From: Candidatus Thiodiazotropha sp. CDECU1
GTDB taxonomy: Bacteria > Pseudomonadota > Gammaproteobacteria > Chromatiales > Chromatiaceae
NCBI RefSeq assembly: GCF_963455295.1
Contig: NZ_OY734020.1
Span: 2,666,001-2,730,000, forward strand
Reading direction: 5' to 3'
Length of the DNA: 64,000 nt
Part shown: one piece after another, positions 34,364 through 43,949 of the stretch
Layout of the letters: each line of letters opens with the position of its first letter
Position numbering within the stretch: position 1 is the stretch's first letter
Translations under genes and position numbers: made by a program
Notes under the pieces: model-generated
What the model was told of the DNA's origin: nothing
What the model saw: only the letters and a program-made list of their open reading frames with translations
The model's database searches: none

Positions 34364-35671
34364 ATGAATACAGGCAGCGTTGAACTTCTTGCTTTCGGCA
34401 CGGTTGCGATTGTCGCCGGTTTTTTTCTGCTCATCAGCATGGTACGTGAAATCGCACCCGACCAGCGGCGAAGATGGCTGCTTGGCATAGGCCTTGGAAC
34501 CGGCATCATCGCCTTTAGCTTGAAGATCGGCCTTGTCATCCTCTTTTCCCTCAATCCGGGACCCATGTTGGCCCTGTTTCCAGAGCGTCAACATGTGTTC
34601 GCTTCTGTCATGACCACAAACAGCAGACTGTATGACCCGCGAATGGTGAAAACCCCCTACACCTGGCAGGCTCTCCCCTCCACTGCACCATCGCCTCGGG
34701 ACAATCCGTCAACGGTGGAGAAGGTCAGGCTTGGTAAAATGCTCTTCTTCGATACCCGGTTGTCGGCTGACGGCACCCTTTCATGTGCCTCCTGCCATGA
34801 AATTTCCGATGCTAAAGGTGGCAGTGACGGACTGAGCGCTTCGATCGGTATCGATGCTCAGCAAGGGACGAGAAATGCACCCACCGTGCTCAACGCCGCC
34901 TTCCAAAAGGTGCTGTTCTGGGACGGTCGCGCCGCCTCCCTAGAGGATCAGGCTAAGGGGCCACTGGTCAACCCCATCGAGATGGGTATGCCCTCATTGG
35001 ATCGGGTAGTCGAGACCGTGAAGGGTATTCAGGAATATGTCGAGGCGTTCGCCTTGGCTTTTCCCGGTCAGCCGTCGATCACGATCGACAACATCGCCAA
35101 GGCCATCGCCGCCTATGAACGCACCCTGATTACACCAGACTCCCCCTATGACCGTTTTGTCAGGGGCGATGCCAGTGCTCTCTCCAAACAACAGATTCGT
35201 GGCATGGCGCTGTTCGAATCAACCGGCTGTATCCTTTGTCACTCCGGGCCGAATTTCAGCGCTGCAAGTCACTTCAGCGAAGATACACCCTACAGAATAT
35301 TTCCTTCTATTCCCAACACGGAATATGAGAGACGCCACCGTTTGAATGAGGATCTGGGCGCTTCGAAAAGCAAGGATGGTGCAGGCGGAGGTGTCTGGCG
35401 CATACCCTCACTCCGCAATGTGACCCGCACCGCCCCCTACTTCCACAATGGTTCCGTCACGTCCCTGGAAGAGGCGGTACGCATCATGGCCCAGGTTCAA
35501 CTGGGCAAGACCATAAGCAACGATGAGAGGGATGATGAGACCATCCAGTGGCTGAAGGGTGAGCAACGACTCAGTGTGGCAACCCATCAGGCCCTGAGCG
35601 ATACCGAGGTTGGAGAGATTGTGGCCTTCCTCAAGGCATTGGAAGGGGAGCTGCCTTCAACTCAATTGTAA
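34364..35671 (+). CDS. Di-haem cytochrome c peroxidase (CcpA/MauG family)
   Basis: A periplasm-facing enzyme that reduces H2O2 with electrons from cytochrome c, or a MauG-like oxidase. The 435-aa protein has two N-terminal membrane helices (about 8-27 and 41-63) instead of a cleavable signal. It then has two haem c attachment sites, CASCH at 141-145 and CILCH at 289-293. Typical family segments are seen: LGKMLFFDTRLSADGTLSC, LFWDGRAASLEDQAKGP, NPIEM, FRT-type loop GGVWRIPSLRNVTRTAPYFHNG and a final EIVAFLKAL. Membrane anchoring is a variation on the usual soluble form. It likely acts with the LysR regulator in peroxide defence. Confidence 0.88.
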   Translation: MNTGSVELLAFGTVAIVAGFFLLISMVREIAPDQRRRWLLGIGLGTGIIAFSLKIGLVILFSLNPGPMLALFPERQHVFASVMTTNSRLYDPRMVKTPYTWQALPSTAPSPRDNPSTVEKVRLGKMLFFDTRLSADGTLSCASCHEISDAKGGSDGLSASIGIDAQQGTRNAPTVLNAAFQKVLFWDGRAASLEDQAKGPLVNPIEMGMPSLDRVVETVKGIQEYVEAFALAFPGQPSITIDNIAKAIAAYERTLITPDSPYDRFVRGDASALSKQQIRGMALFESTGCILCHSGPNFSAASHFSEDTPYRIFPSIPNTEYERRHRLNEDLGASKSKDGAGGGVWRIPSLRNVTRTAPYFHNGSVTSLEEAVRIMAQVQLGKTISNDERDDETIQWLKGEQRLSVATHQALSDTEVGEIVAFLKALEGELPSTQL

Positions 35672-36031
35672 GGGATCCATTCAACCGCTAAATTCGTTCC
35701 CTTGCAGATCATCTCTGTTTTGAATTGTAAAACAATGTCACTAACAAAACGTCCCGCCACCGACCCTGCGGAATCCACTGTCATATCTGCATATGTCTGA
35801 TTTTTCATATGCTTAGAATATAGCATACCGAATCTGCAATTCCCCATACTGGAATCAGAACGCCATCCGCAGATCGTTGTCAATGAACTAGATGGATAGA
35901 TACTTTTCCAGCTTGAGCCGAGCCCGTTGACAGCATGAGCCCAGCTATCGTAGGGTCAATTGATGCTCCCCAAAACAACTACCCGGACTGCAGAAGAGTA
36001 CTGATTTAACTGATATTGACCGAGACATGAC
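35672..36031. other. Intergenic stretch before the M48 protease gene
   Basis: 360 bp without a gene I can support. A minus-strand frame of 73 codons lacks a ribosome-binding site and protein-like composition. The promoter of the protease gene is expected in the last 100 bp. Confidence 0.35.
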
Positions 36032-37573
36032 ATGAATAGGTTACTGATCGCTGTCGCCCTCTCCTTCTCCCTGATCACCGGTTGCGCGGTAAACCCTGTC
36101 ACGGGAAAAAATGAACTCAGCCTTGTTTCAGAGGCTCAGGAGATGGAGATCGGGCGAAAAAACTATGCCCCACTGCGCCAATCCCAGGGGGGGGATTACA
36201 CGGTCGACAAGAAGTTGACTGCCTACGTCAGTGAAATAGGTCAAAGTCTGGCCGCTGTCAGCGATCGCAACCTGCCCTATGAGTTTAAGGTTTTGAACAA
36301 CTCGGTACCCAATGCCTGGGCACTTCCCGGCGGCAAGATCTCCATCAATCGCGGTCTGCTCACCGAGTTGCAGAGCGAGGCGGAACTGGCCGCGGTACTG
36401 GGCCATGAAATCACCCATGCCGCCGCCAAGCATACTGCCAACAGTATGTCCCGCGGGATGTTGATTCAGGGTGCGGTTATGGCGACTGTGATCGGTACCC
36501 AGGGAAAGGATTATGCCCAAATCGCGCAGTTGGGCGCCGGCCTTGGCGCACAATTGGTGACCAAGAAATATGGTCGGGATGCAGAACGGGAATCCGACTA
36601 CTACGGTATGCAATATATGTCGAAGGCGGGATATGACCCTCAGGGAGCTATCGATCTCCAACGCACCTTCGTACGCCTCTCGGAAAGTAAGAACCAGGAC
36701 TGGCTGAGCGGTCTTTTCGCCAGTCATCCACCCTCCATGGAGCGGGTAGAAAACAATATCAAGACCGCAGCCGAGCTTCCCAAAGGCGGTACTGTGGGCA
36801 AGGATCGCTTCAAGGCCAGGACAGCACATATAAAACGTACCAAACCTGCCTATGAAGCCTATGAAGAGGGGCGTAAGGCGCTGCAAAAAGGCGATCTAAA
36901 AAAGGCCAGGACACTGGCCAAAAAGGCGATGCGAATGGAACCCAAAGAGGGCCATTTTCATGCCCTGCTCGGTGATATTGAGGAGAAAAGCAAACACCCG
37001 GCCATTGCCAAGCAGCACTACAATAAAGCGATAAAATTGAATGACAGCTTCTTCTACTACTACTTGAAGCGCGGTTTGGTCAATGAGAAGTTGAACAATG
37101 ACGATGCCGCCAAGCTAGATCTTGAGAAAAGCGTGCAACTGCTGCCGACTGCAAACGCCTACAACTCCCTGGGTAATCTGGCCAAGGCAGCGGGTAACCT
37201 GAAATCCGCCAAGTCCTATTTTCGCAAGGCCGCCTCGAAAGATACCGCGCAAGGCAAGGCAGCCTATGGTTCTTTGATGGCCCTCGACCTATCGGAGAAT
37301 CCGCAAAACTATATCAAATTGCGTACCGGCCTTGATAACAAGGGCAGACTCAAGGCGGAGTTATCCAACCCGACCCCCCGCGATGTAAAGGGTATCGTCA
37401 TTGCAATCAAGTACCGTGACAGCAATGGGCAGATAAGAAAGGTGAAGCGGGTCTATAAATCGATCTTACCCGCAGGCAAAAAGCGATTGTTCGATTTGGG
37501 AGTGAACAATATCCCGAAAGCGCAACTGTCAAAGGCCAAATTCGGTATCATTGGTGCCAGACTTGCCAAATGA
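36032..37573 (+). CDS. M48-family metalloprotease lipoprotein with TPR repeats (BepA-like)
   Basis: A periplasmic zinc protease for envelope quality control. The 513-aa protein has a lipoprotein signal ending LITGC (Cys18). The peptidase domain shows GHEITHAAAKH with zinc ligands His125 and His129 and the catalytic Glu126. The third ligand Glu187 lies in AERESDYYGMQYM. From about residue 265 TPR-like helices follow (AYEEGRKALQKGDLKKARTL and SYFRKAASKDTAQG), as in BepA/YfgC, where they bind the outer-membrane assembly machinery. A C-terminal beta domain (about 425-513) is an addition to BepA. It is a single-gene unit. Confidence 0.87.
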   Translation: MNRLLIAVALSFSLITGCAVNPVTGKNELSLVSEAQEMEIGRKNYAPLRQSQGGDYTVDKKLTAYVSEIGQSLAAVSDRNLPYEFKVLNNSVPNAWALPGGKISINRGLLTELQSEAELAAVLGHEITHAAAKHTANSMSRGMLIQGAVMATVIGTQGKDYAQIAQLGAGLGAQLVTKKYGRDAERESDYYGMQYMSKAGYDPQGAIDLQRTFVRLSESKNQDWLSGLFASHPPSMERVENNIKTAAELPKGGTVGKDRFKARTAHIKRTKPAYEAYEEGRKALQKGDLKKARTLAKKAMRMEPKEGHFHALLGDIEEKSKHPAIAKQHYNKAIKLNDSFFYYYLKRGLVNEKLNNDDAAKLDLEKSVQLLPTANAYNSLGNLAKAAGNLKSAKSYFRKAASKDTAQGKAAYGSLMALDLSENPQNYIKLRTGLDNKGRLKAELSNPTPRDVKGIVIAIKYRDSNGQIRKVKRVYKSILPAGKKRLFDLGVNNIPKAQLSKAKFGIIGARLAK

Positions 37574-37745
37574 ATCGCCATCTGATTGCAAGAGATCCAC
37601 TTAAACCCCCATGTAATCGAGGTTAATTTTTTCTTTTCTGATGAATCCAGAACTTGAAATGGTTCGTATTCTTGCTTGAGGTCATGCATCAAGCAGGCTG
37701 TCGAATCCTACTCAATCAATTCTAAATCCCCCAGAGGAGAAAATC

Positions 37746-38003
37746 ATGAACAAGACAACCAAGACTGCCATCGTAGCCGGCGCAATTTCTACCGCATTGG
37801 CCATGGGAGTGGCGAATGCCGCACCATCTGCCGGCACGGAAAAGTGTTATGGCGTTGCCAAAGCAGGCAAGAACGACTGTAAGGCCGGCCCTGGCACCAG
37901 TTGCGCCGGTTCCTCAAAGACAGACGCTCAAGGTAACGCCTGGATGCTGGTACTCAAAGGGACCTGTGAAAAAATCGTCGGCGGTAGCCTGGCTGAAAGA
38001 TAG
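37746..38003 (+). CDS. DUF2282 (BufA1, bufferin-like) exported peptide without maturation partners
   Basis: An 85-aa secreted peptide. A signal peptide (residues 1-26, ending ANAAPS) precedes a short mature part with four Cys in the DUF2282 pattern: [18 protein letters not shown] and KGTCEKI. In characterised loci these peptides (bufferins) are modified by a DUF692 enzyme with a DUF2063 partner and protect against copper. No such genes follow here, so this copy is an orphan or relies on enzymes elsewhere. AGAGGAGA is the ribosome-binding site. A strong hairpin at 38049-38081 ends the unit. Confidence 0.8.
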   Translation: MNKTTKTAIVAGAISTALAMGVANAAPSAGTEKCYGVAKAGKNDCKAGPGTSCAGSSKTDAQGNAWMLVLKGTCEKIVGGSLAER

Positions 38004-38048
38004 CCAACCATGCCACCACGCCGGGTGGGAGAATCTCATCCGACGCAT

Positions 38049-38081
38049 ACTGCCCCGGTTTTTAACTGTAACCGGGGCAGT
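38049..38081 (+). terminator. Stem-loop after the DUF2282 gene
   Basis: Arms ACTGCCCCGGTT (38049-38060) and AACCGGGGCAGT (38070-38081) are perfect 12-bp complements with a 9-nt loop, 45 bp past the stop codon. No T-run follows directly, so it may work as an mRNA-stabilising stem or a weak terminator. Confidence 0.6.
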
Positions 38082-38292
38082 CCATCCAATCTATTAAGTC
38101 TCTCCGGCTACTGCACCGCACAAAAAAACCTGACACTCCCATTAAATAACAGATACCCTAAGCGATGACTTGGCTCACTTGCACAGTATCCTCACTGATC
38201 GCTACCCTGCGCGTAGTATTCTATGCAGTAGAATGGAACTATAATACTGGCTTGAATGGCATACTCTGACAATAACAATCAGTGGGGAGAAT

Positions 38293-40278
38293 ATGAAAAC
38301 CATCATAAGGACTGTTTCTATTTTTCTAACGTCCCTGATTTTTACCACCTTGGCTGCAGAAGAAACATCACCGGAGACTGTTGGGAAAAACCGTCTGTTT
38401 ATCCTTGATGGTTCCGGCTCCATGTGGGGGCAAATTGATAATCGCAGCAAGATTGAAATCGCCAAGGATGTAATGAAAAAAATGGTTGGCACACTCTCAG
38501 CACAGGACCAGCTTGGCTTACTCGTCTATGGGCACAGGCGTAAAGGTGACTGCAATGATGTTGAATTAGTCTACCCAATGGCTGGAATCAACCACTCTGC
38601 AATGAGTCAGCAAATCGATGCTATTCAACCCAAAGGCAAAACGCCAATTACCGAATCAGTTGAACAAGCTGTTGATCTTGTGCGGACATTGGAAGATGAA
38701 GCAGAAATCGTGCTAGTAAGTGATGGCCTTGAAACCTGCAAGCGGGATCCCTGCGAAGCGGTAAAACAAGCCAAGCAGGCAGGCGTGCGATTCCGTCTAC
38801 ATGTGGTTGGCTTTGATCTGAAAAAAGAGGAAACCGCGCAATTGAAATGTATGGCAGAAGCAGGTGGTGGACGTTATGTGTTAGCCAAAAATGCCCATGA
38901 ACTCAACAGTGGTATCGAGGAAGTCGTAAAGCATGAACCGAAACCCGAAGAATTGGGTGAAGCGAGTATCAGTGGTCCGGAAGAAGTTCAGATTGGCGCA
39001 TACTTCGAGGTTGATTGGGAAGGCCCGGATGCCAAACATGATTACATAGCTATTCGCAAGGCAGATACCGATAAGCGCAAATATTTGAATTATGCCTATT
39101 CCAACACCGGATCTCCGGCAAAACTACGTGCACCATCCGAGCCGGGTGATCACCTCATTTACTACATGCATGGACGCAGTAGACAGCTGCTTGCAGAGAT
39201 GCCCATCAAGGTTGTCGATGCTACCGCTACTTTGGATGCACCTGAGAGTGCACCGGCAGGCTCGGTTATTGAAGTAAGCTGGACCGGACCAGATGGCAAG
39301 AATGACTACATCACAGTCTCCGAGCCAGACGCGGAAACCCGCAAGTACCTGCATTACCGTTATACAAATTCCGGCAGTCCGACCAAGCTCACCATGCCCA
39401 TAGAGCCTGGGGAGTATGAATTACGTTACCTGACCGATCAAAAGGCCCGCGTGCTGGCGACACGGCCAATCAAAGTTGAAGCAGTATCGGCAACCCTCGA
39501 AGCACCTGAAACCGTTGTCGCAGGTGCTGATTTTGAGGTTCAGTGGACTGGGCCTTCCAATAAGTCTGATTATATTACCATTGCTGCTGCAGGTTCAGCG
39601 TCGAATCAATACAGTAACTATGCCTATACCAACTCCGGCAACCCAGCAAAACTCCGTGCGGCAGAACAGGGGGGAGAGTATGAAATCAGGTATATCACTT
39701 CGCAGAATAAAAAAATACTCGCCAGCGTGCCGATTGAAGTCACCTCAGCCTCGGCAAAGGTGAATGTGCCGTCACAGGCCATGGCGGGCTCTCGCCTGGA
39801 AATTAACTGGGAAGGGCCGAACAACAAACGGGATTACATCACGATTGTTGCTGAAGGCGAGGCGGCGAACAAGTACGGTAAATATTTCTATACCGCTAAA
39901 GCCAAAATTCCGACAAACCTGCAATTACCTGAAGAGCCCGGACCCTATGAAGTACGCTATATCACCGGTCAAAGCAAATCCATACTTACCAGTTCGCCAA
40001 TCGAACTGACCCCAGCCACCGCCACCTTAACGGTCGCAGAGACAGTCAAGCTCGGCCAACCGATCGAAGTCACGTGGACAGGGCCTGGGGGGAAAAACGA
40101 CAAGATTATCCTGGTTGATACCAATCAACCGGATAAATCCCCAATCGCAAGCAAAACAGCCAAAGCTCAGAAAACCTTTTTTTTACGTTCTCCCAAACAG
40201 GCCGGTAGTTATGAAATCAGATATATCACCGGTAAGTGGAAGCGTATTCTGGCGCAGAAAAAGGTGGTCGTGGAGTAA
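38293..40278 (+). CDS. von Willebrand A domain protein with five Ig-like tandem repeats
   Basis: A 661-aa exported protein with a signal peptide (residues 1-21). The vWA domain (about 34-215) has a complete metal site beginning DGSGSMWG (39-46), KTPITESV and VSDGLETC. Five homologous repeats of about 88 residues follow, starting near 223, 312, 399, 487 and 577. Each has the pattern A-x-L-x-x-P-E, then W-x-G-P-x-x-K-x-D-Y-I, then Y-x-x-Y, and Y-E-I-R-Y-I/L-T. The repeats probably bind a surface or partner protein and the vWA domain a ligand through Mg2+. The role is unknown. It is a single-gene unit. Confidence 0.85.
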   Translation: MKTIIRTVSIFLTSLIFTTLAAEETSPETVGKNRLFILDGSGSMWGQIDNRSKIEIAKDVMKKMVGTLSAQDQLGLLVYGHRRKGDCNDVELVYPMAGINHSAMSQQIDAIQPKGKTPITESVEQAVDLVRTLEDEAEIVLVSDGLETCKRDPCEAVKQAKQAGVRFRLHVVGFDLKKEETAQLKCMAEAGGGRYVLAKNAHELNSGIEEVVKHEPKPEELGEASISGPEEVQIGAYFEVDWEGPDAKHDYIAIRKADTDKRKYLNYAYSNTGSPAKLRAPSEPGDHLIYYMHGRSRQLLAEMPIKVVDATATLDAPESAPAGSVIEVSWTGPDGKNDYITVSEPDAETRKYLHYRYTNSGSPTKLTMPIEPGEYELRYLTDQKARVLATRPIKVEAVSATLEAPETVVAGADFEVQWTGPSNKSDYITIAAAGSASNQYSNYAYTNSGNPAKLRAAEQGGEYEIRYITSQNKKILASVPIEVTSASAKVNVPSQAMAGSRLEINWEGPNNKRDYITIVAEGEAANKYGKYFYTAKAKIPTNLQLPEEPGPYEVRYITGQSKSILTSSPIELTPATATLTVAETVKLGQPIEVTWTGPGGKNDKIILVDTNQPDKSPIASKTAKAQKTFFLRSPKQAGSYEIRYITGKWKRILAQKKVVVE

Positions 40279-40578
40279 TGATTAAAGTCATCTTACATGC
40301 CCAGTCTGGAAAAGCTTGCGGAGCACATCCAGGCGTGTCGACAGCGGATACCTGATTTCCTCAGCAGTCACTTTTCCCTGCAAGACACCTTTCGCTTGTA
40401 AAGACTTTTATCACTCGCCAAGGGATATGCATATCGATTGGATCAAGGGACTGCTTTCGATTTAGATTTCTGCCACTAAGCCTGATTCATTGCTTCCGGT
40501 TATTCAGTTCACCCCGGCGCGCATTGAAGTAATTGGTTATGATAGGTGAATTAGATCACCCTGGAGCAGCTCTGATAC
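40279..40578. other. Intergenic stretch without recognised feature
   Basis: 300 bp between the vWA gene and the transporter gene. I see no gene, RNA gene or strong repeat; a promoter for the transporter is expected near the right end. Confidence 0.35.
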
Positions 40579-41916
40579 GTGACTGAATATCACACCGCCC
40601 CCCTGCCCTCCCGCCACATGCCGGCGGGCATCCCCTTCATCATCGGCAATGAAGCCGCCGAGCGATTCAGTTTTTACGGCATGCGGGCAATTCTGGTCGT
40701 CTTCATGACCCAGTACCTGGTGAATAGCGACGGTGTTGCCGATAGCATGAACGAAGAGGAGGCAAAGGGCTGGTTTCATCTGTTTGTCTCAGCCGTCTAT
40801 ATCACCCCTCTTCTGGGCGCATTGATTTCCGATGGCCTGCTGGGTAAGTATCGGACCATCATCTTGCTCTCCCTCGTGTACTGTCTCGGCCACTTCGCCC
40901 TGGCCCTGGACCACACCCGCCTGGGCCTGTTGCTGGGACTGGGTTTGATCGCCCTGGGTTCAGGGGGAATAAAGCCCTGTGTCTCTGCCCATCTGGGGGA
41001 TCAATTCGGGCGTACCAATGCACAGCTGCTGCCCCGTGCCTTCGGTTGGTTCTACTTTGCCATCAACCTGGGCGCTTTCTTTTCCATCCTGGCCACTCCC
41101 TGGCTATTGCAAGAGATAGGACCATCCTGGGCCTTCGGCGTGCCTGGGGTATTGATGGTTGTCGCCACCCTACTCTTCTGGAGCGGGCGACACCGTTTTG
41201 TTCATATCCCGCCAGGGGGCTGGGAATTTGTACGCGAGACCCTCAGCCGTGATGGGTTAATCACCCTGGCACGGCTTTTCGGTCTCTATCTCTTCGTCGC
41301 CGTCTTCTGGGCCCTGTATGACCAGAGCGGTTCAGCTTGGGTACTCCAGGCTCAATCGATGGATCGCAATCTGTTCGGGGTCGAGATCCTGCCGGCGCAG
41401 ATACAGGCCGCCAACCCCCTCCTGGTGATGCTGCTGGTGCCCACCTTCTCCTATCTCATCTATCCCAGGATTCTGCGCCGCTGGCGATTTGGCGCCCTGC
41501 GCAAGATCGGTTTCGGTATGCTGCTGGCGGCCCTTGCCTTCGTCATCTCGGGCTGGGCGCAGCACCAAATTGACCTCGGGCAGACTCCGTCCGTGGCCTG
41601 GCAGCTACTCGCCTACCTGGTGCTCACCAGTGGCGAGGTGATGGTCTCCATCACCTGCCTTGAGTTCTCCTATACCCAGGCGCCCAACCGGATGAAGTCG
41701 TTCGTCATGGCCTTCTTTATGATGTCCATTGCCCTGGGTAATCTCTTCACCAGCATGGTTAATTTCGCCATCGAGGGGAGTGATCTGCTGCAGGGGGCTG
41801 ACTACTATCGGTTCTTCGCCCTGTTGATGTTGTTGACTACGGTAATCTTTGCCTTGGTATCTCGCTTTATACCTGAGCATAGCCGGCTCCAGGCTGAAGC
41901 TTCGAGTTCATCTTAA
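40579..41916 (+). CDS. POT-family proton-dependent oligopeptide transporter
   Basis: An inner-membrane importer of di- and tripeptides driven by protons. The 445-aa protein has about twelve to fourteen hydrophobic helices. Near the N-terminus is the family signature: GNEAAERFSFYGMRAILVVF contains the E-x-x-E-R-F-x-Y-Y/F-G motif that couples protons. A second signature FYFAINLGAFFS is present near residue 155. GTG at 40579 is the start. It is somewhat shorter than many POT proteins but has both halves. It is convergent with the HupE-like gene (13-bp gap). Confidence 0.88.
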   Translation: MTEYHTAPLPSRHMPAGIPFIIGNEAAERFSFYGMRAILVVFMTQYLVNSDGVADSMNEEEAKGWFHLFVSAVYITPLLGALISDGLLGKYRTIILLSLVYCLGHFALALDHTRLGLLLGLGLIALGSGGIKPCVSAHLGDQFGRTNAQLLPRAFGWFYFAINLGAFFSILATPWLLQEIGPSWAFGVPGVLMVVATLLFWSGRHRFVHIPPGGWEFVRETLSRDGLITLARLFGLYLFVAVFWALYDQSGSAWVLQAQSMDRNLFGVEILPAQIQAANPLLVMLLVPTFSYLIYPRILRRWRFGALRKIGFGMLLAALAFVISGWAQHQIDLGQTPSVAWQLLAYLVLTSGEVMVSITCLEFSYTQAPNRMKSFVMAFFMMSIALGNLFTSMVNFAIEGSDLLQGADYYRFFALLMLLTTVIFALVSRFIPEHSRLQAEASSSS

Positions 41917-41929
41917 GAAATAGATGTAC

Positions 41930-42895
41930 CTAGAACACATTTATGAGTTCCGCAGACCGGCTAATGCTCCAGTAGGCCCCTAGAATGCCGATCACATAGG
42001 CGGAGGCAAGAGTAACAGGCCGGAGCAATTTTCCACTCTCATATAGTCTCTTTATCAAGGATGTAATCAGATACAAACCTAGAATCACACCAAGTTGTCC
42101 AAATTCAACACCCAGATTGAATGTTAGCAGGCTGAGTGGTAACTCATGTTCTGGTAGGCCGACCTCTCGCAGTGCTCCCGCAAATCCCAGGCCATGTACC
42201 AGCCCAAAAACAAAGGCAACCAACCAAGGATAACGTCTCGCGAGTGTGATTCGCTTATCGAGAGACTCAGCAGCAACCAATAAAATTGACAGGGCAATGA
42301 TGATCTCTACAGGTGTTTGAGAAACGGTGACAACCTGAGTCACACTCAGGGCCAGGGTCAGGCTGTGCGCTAGAGTAAAAGCCGTAATGGTCCATATGAG
42401 TTGGCGTTGAAACCCCACTAACAAAACCAGACCTGCAACAAACAATAGGTGATCTAATCCAAGTAGGATATGTTCGATACCAATGACCATATAGGTAGTC
42501 AAGACTTGCCACCGACTGTTTACACCGATATCAGCAGCAGTCAGTTGTATTGACTGGGTTTGGCCTGATATTGCTTGTGTGTACTTGCCACCGTTCAACC
42601 ATTCAATGCGCACAACCACATCTGCGTGTAATGGCAAATTCTCAAAGTGGATATCACCTAGTAGTCCATCGTCTCCACAGTCAACAACAGGTCCTTGTTT
42701 AAAACAGTGCTGTGGATATTGCGGTTCGACGACTAAGGATAATCGTTCAATCTGCTTCGCCGGCACCCAACGCTGAGAAAAGATACTGGGAGAGGTTTCA
42801 GTCAGATGCAGGAATGAAGAACCCATCGCATGGCCCAGAGTAACCTGAGAAAACAGCCACAGTGAGATAAATAGTAGAGTTCTATCAAATTTCAT
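41930..42895 (-). CDS. HupE/UreJ-like membrane protein
   Basis: A 321-aa membrane protein. A signal peptide (about 1-23) and a roughly 110-aa soluble periplasmic domain precede a C-terminal membrane domain of six or seven helices. It carries the HupE/UreJ motif, IGIEHILLGLDHLLFVAGL, with two metal-type His, and later GLVHGLGFAGALREVG. HupE proteins are linked to nickel or related metal transport. The version with a soluble N-domain is common in marine bacteria, and its substrate is unsettled. It overlaps the PpiC-type gene as ATGA, so they form an operon. A decayed second copy is at 45999-46086. Confidence 0.82.
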   Translation of the reverse strand: MKFDRTLLFISLWLFSQVTLGHAMGSSFLHLTETSPSIFSQRWVPAKQIERLSLVVEPQYPQHCFKQGPVVDCGDDGLLGDIHFENLPLHADVVVRIEWLNGGKYTQAISGQTQSIQLTAADIGVNSRWQVLTTYMVIGIEHILLGLDHLLFVAGLVLLVGFQRQLIWTITAFTLAHSLTLALSVTQVVTVSQTPVEIIIALSILLVAAESLDKRITLARRYPWLVAFVFGLVHGLGFAGALREVGLPEHELPLSLLTFNLGVEFGQLGVILGLYLITSLIKRLYESGKLLRPVTLASAYVIGILGAYWSISRSAELINVF

Positions 42896-43716
42896 GACGA
42901 TTGACGCAGTATTGTGTAGCTATTGCGCAGTTCCTCGATCAACTTGACCACCTGGTCGCTCTGTTGCTTGCGTTGCCAATCCTTACGAATCAAAGGCTTG
43001 ATCTGCTCAAACCCAGGTAAAGGTTGTTGTTTAATCGATTGTATCCTCAACACATGCCAACCTTTCTTGGATTTGACTATTTTCCATTCATTCGTGGGTA
43101 ATTGTTCAAGTTCCTCAACAAATTCATCGCCAAAGGTTACACTTAAGCCGGCCCTATTCCGGGCAACAAACTTATGATAAGCATGATTAAAGGTTGGGGC
43201 TGCTTTTCCTGCCACTAGTTGGTTTAAAATCTCTTCAGCGTTTTGTTTTGCTTGTTGTTCCTGCTCTCGAATCAGGATATGTTCAAAGTCGTAGCCAGGT
43301 TGTTTTTGGTAATTCGCTCCTTTTTCCTGATACCACTCTTTGAGTTGCTGCATGCTCGGCTCTTTCAAACCCGCAAGGCTTCTGAATAGGAAAACCGTTT
43401 TCTGAATTACCCGATCCCTGATAATGGAATCATTCTCAGCCAGCCCCATATCCAATCCCTTGCGGTAAAGCAGTTCATTTCGCAACCATGCATCCAACAT
43501 CTTATCGGTTTCCTGTTGCGAAGGATCACGACTCTTTTTCTGCTTAAACTCTAGAATTATTTCACTCTTCACTCTGTTGTTAATTACAATCTGGTTCTCA
43601 TCCACTACATCATTATTGTTAACCATACTGTCGACAATAAACACCACTAGCCCAGCAACAATAAAGTGGAGCATAGGTTCCCTTAGCCAATCCCTCACGG
43701 TATTTGCATCAAGCAT
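42892..43716 (-). CDS. PpiC-type peptidyl-prolyl isomerase (parvulin, SurA/PrsA-like)
   Basis: A membrane-anchored periplasmic folding factor, 274 aa. One N-terminal helix (about 14-30) is followed by a chaperone-like helical part with a SurA/PrsA-style motif (DAWLRNELLYRKGLDMGL). A parvulin domain follows from about 150 to 245 (YDFEHILIREQEQQ, AGLSVTFGDEFVEEL and KSKKGWHVLRIQ). The gene is coupled to the HupE-like gene downstream by an ATGA overlap, which suggests it folds or matures that protein. The 233-bp region to the divergent metallophosphoesterase gene holds the promoters. Confidence 0.85.
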   Translation of the reverse strand: MLDANTVRDWLREPMLHFIVAGLVVFIVDSMVNNNDVVDENQIVINNRVKSEIILEFKQKKSRDPSQQETDKMLDAWLRNELLYRKGLDMGLAENDSIIRDRVIQKTVFLFRSLAGLKEPSMQQLKEWYQEKGANYQKQPGYDFEHILIREQEQQAKQNAEEILNQLVAGKAAPTFNHAYHKFVARNRAGLSVTFGDEFVEELEQLPTNEWKIVKSKKGWHVLRIQSIKQQPLPGFEQIKPLIRKDWQRKQQSDQVVKLIEELRNSYTILRQSS

Positions 43717-43949
43717 TGTGCCTTCCTGTAATTAGCAGCCAGAAATTTATATTGGAAACCTCTAATAGGAACATGCGTTGATTAAAGTTTATTAACAATT
43801 GCGTGAAATTTATTTGATCTCTGGATTGCCATGGAAGAAAAATAAATTTCTCTGTTGCGAAATATCAATGTCACACCATAAGAATAAGATTCGCCACACA
43901 AATCGTTCGGTTTGTCCACTAATAACCTATCCTAGGGAGGATTCCTGAG

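Noticed and set aside
35662..35883. Minus-strand 73-codon frame after the peroxidase gene
   Set aside because: No ribosome-binding site, unusual composition and no neighbours on that strand.
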